This document shows, one piece after another, positions 63,743 through 64,000 of a stretch of 64,000 nucleotides of DNA (position 1 is its first letter; the number at the start of each line of letters is the position of its first letter). The position numbers and the translations under genes were made by a program. The stretch comes from G963676095 sp963676095. Its GTDB lineage: Bacteria > Bacteroidota > Bacteroidia > Bacteroidales > Prolixibacteraceae. Location of the stretch: the NCBI GenBank assembly GCA_963676095.1, contig OY781040.1, positions 868,001 through 932,000 on the forward strand. The letters are read 5' to 3'. The notes under the pieces were generated by a model. That model ran no database searches. It saw only the letters and a list, made by a program, of their open reading frames with translations, and had not been told where the DNA came from.

Positions 63743-64000
63743 CTAAAATGAATAAGTATATCCTGTTCCAATTACGAATTCCCGTACGGGATTCTTTACG
63801 TTTATTTCTTTATCGATCAATCCGAACAGATTTATTTTATGGTGCTTACTTATTTTATAGTCACCTCCCAGGGTATATCTTAACCCGTCGAATTTATTGC
63901 CATCCGGGTTGTTTAACTGGTAAAACGTTTCAAACGATAAATATGGATTAATCCTGCAATGTGGGATGTTGTATTCGGCCTTGGCTTTATTCCGCCAGCT
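63743..64000 (-). CDS. DUF2490 family protein, C-terminal part (5' end outside window)
   Basis: Open on the minus strand from the window edge to TAG at 63743-63745, with no start codon inside. It reads SWRNKAKAEYNIPHCRINPYL, SFETFYQLNNPDGNKFDGLR, YTLGGDYKISKHHKINLFGL and ends EFVIGTGYTYSF. Alternating strands ending in an aromatic residue suit a small outer-membrane barrel, and the RxKAEY...PYLSFE pattern is typical of DUF2490. About 85 residues are visible. Confidence 0.75.
   Translation of the reverse strand, partial: SWRNKAKAEYNIPHCRINPYLSFETFYQLNNPDGNKFDGLRYTLGGDYKISKHHKINLFGLIDKEINVKNPVREFVIGTGYTYSF

Noticed and set aside
63748..63951. 67-codon plus-strand frame at the window end
   Set aside because: The minus strand here reads as the C-terminus of a DUF2490 protein; the plus frame is its shadow.
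1..64000. CRISPR array, tRNA or rRNA genes
   Set aside because: No regularly spaced identical repeats with unique spacers of CRISPR size; the 23-bp array has only 9-bp linkers. No cloverleaf or rRNA motifs noticed.

Overview
The window reads as Bacteroidota chromosome, most likely a fermentative, polysaccharide-degrading Bacteroidales-type organism. The evidence is two SusC/SusD pairs, -7 boxes of the TAnnTTTG type, DUF3078 and DUF2490 families, an ECF sigma/FecR pair and a trimeric [FeFe] hydrogenase with its maturases. All calls come from reading the sequence; no database search was run.

Layout. 1-7.4 kb: the 3' part of an EamA transporter, a macrodomain hydrolase, a hybrid histidine kinase with REC and HPt domains, a sigma-54 response regulator, and a membrane-anchored coiled-coil gene preceded by a good sigma-54 promoter. 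This looks like a phosphorelay with an adjacent target. 7.5-10.5 kb: an SRPBCC protein, a DUF3078 protein and a CYTH protein. 10.8-22.6 kb: hydrogen metabolism, with hydC-hydB-hydA, an ogt-type methyltransferase, then hydE, a TM1266-type regulator, hydG, an aspA-type lyase, a small Lys/Cys-rich exported protein and hydF. Three clusters of word-like repeats (R1 about 4.0-4.8 kb, R2 about 14.9-15.3 kb, R3 about 18.6-19.4 kb) interrupt this half. R2 and R3 are inverted copies bracketing hydE-TM1266-hydG. 22.7-26.5 kb: GtrA, a patatin/barrel protein and an aldo/keto reductase.

26.6-37.9 kb is an accessory island of Rhs-type polymorphic-toxin debris, nearly all on the minus strand. One Rhs toxin ends in a HEYIH metallopeptidase-like tip and is split by a complete IS21-family element with a 7-bp target duplication; removing the element restores the frame. 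A second Rhs gene ends in a DUF5675-like tip with an H...GC signature. A third, orphan copy of that tip lies upstream. The two DUF5675 tips are each followed by an exported protein of one shared family (FW-x-FYFDGPHP motif), the likely immunity protein. A third immunity copy has lost its toxin and carries a single in-frame amber stop. An Rpn-family nuclease gene abuts the second Rhs gene. Related gene remnants sharing a 29-nt identical stretch bracket the island.

38.5-47.7 kb: a beta-propeller/phosphoesterase fusion, then a TolC-adaptor-RND efflux operon downstream of a TetR gene, with three matching palindromic operators. 48.1-63.6 kb: a xylan utilisation locus in the order ECF sigma, FecR, SusC, SusD, SusC, SusD, surface lipoprotein, GH10 xylanase. 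The xylanase has two nearly identical carbohydrate-binding modules inserted in its catalytic domain. The window closes inside a DUF2490 gene on the minus strand. I found no tRNA, rRNA or CRISPR array.
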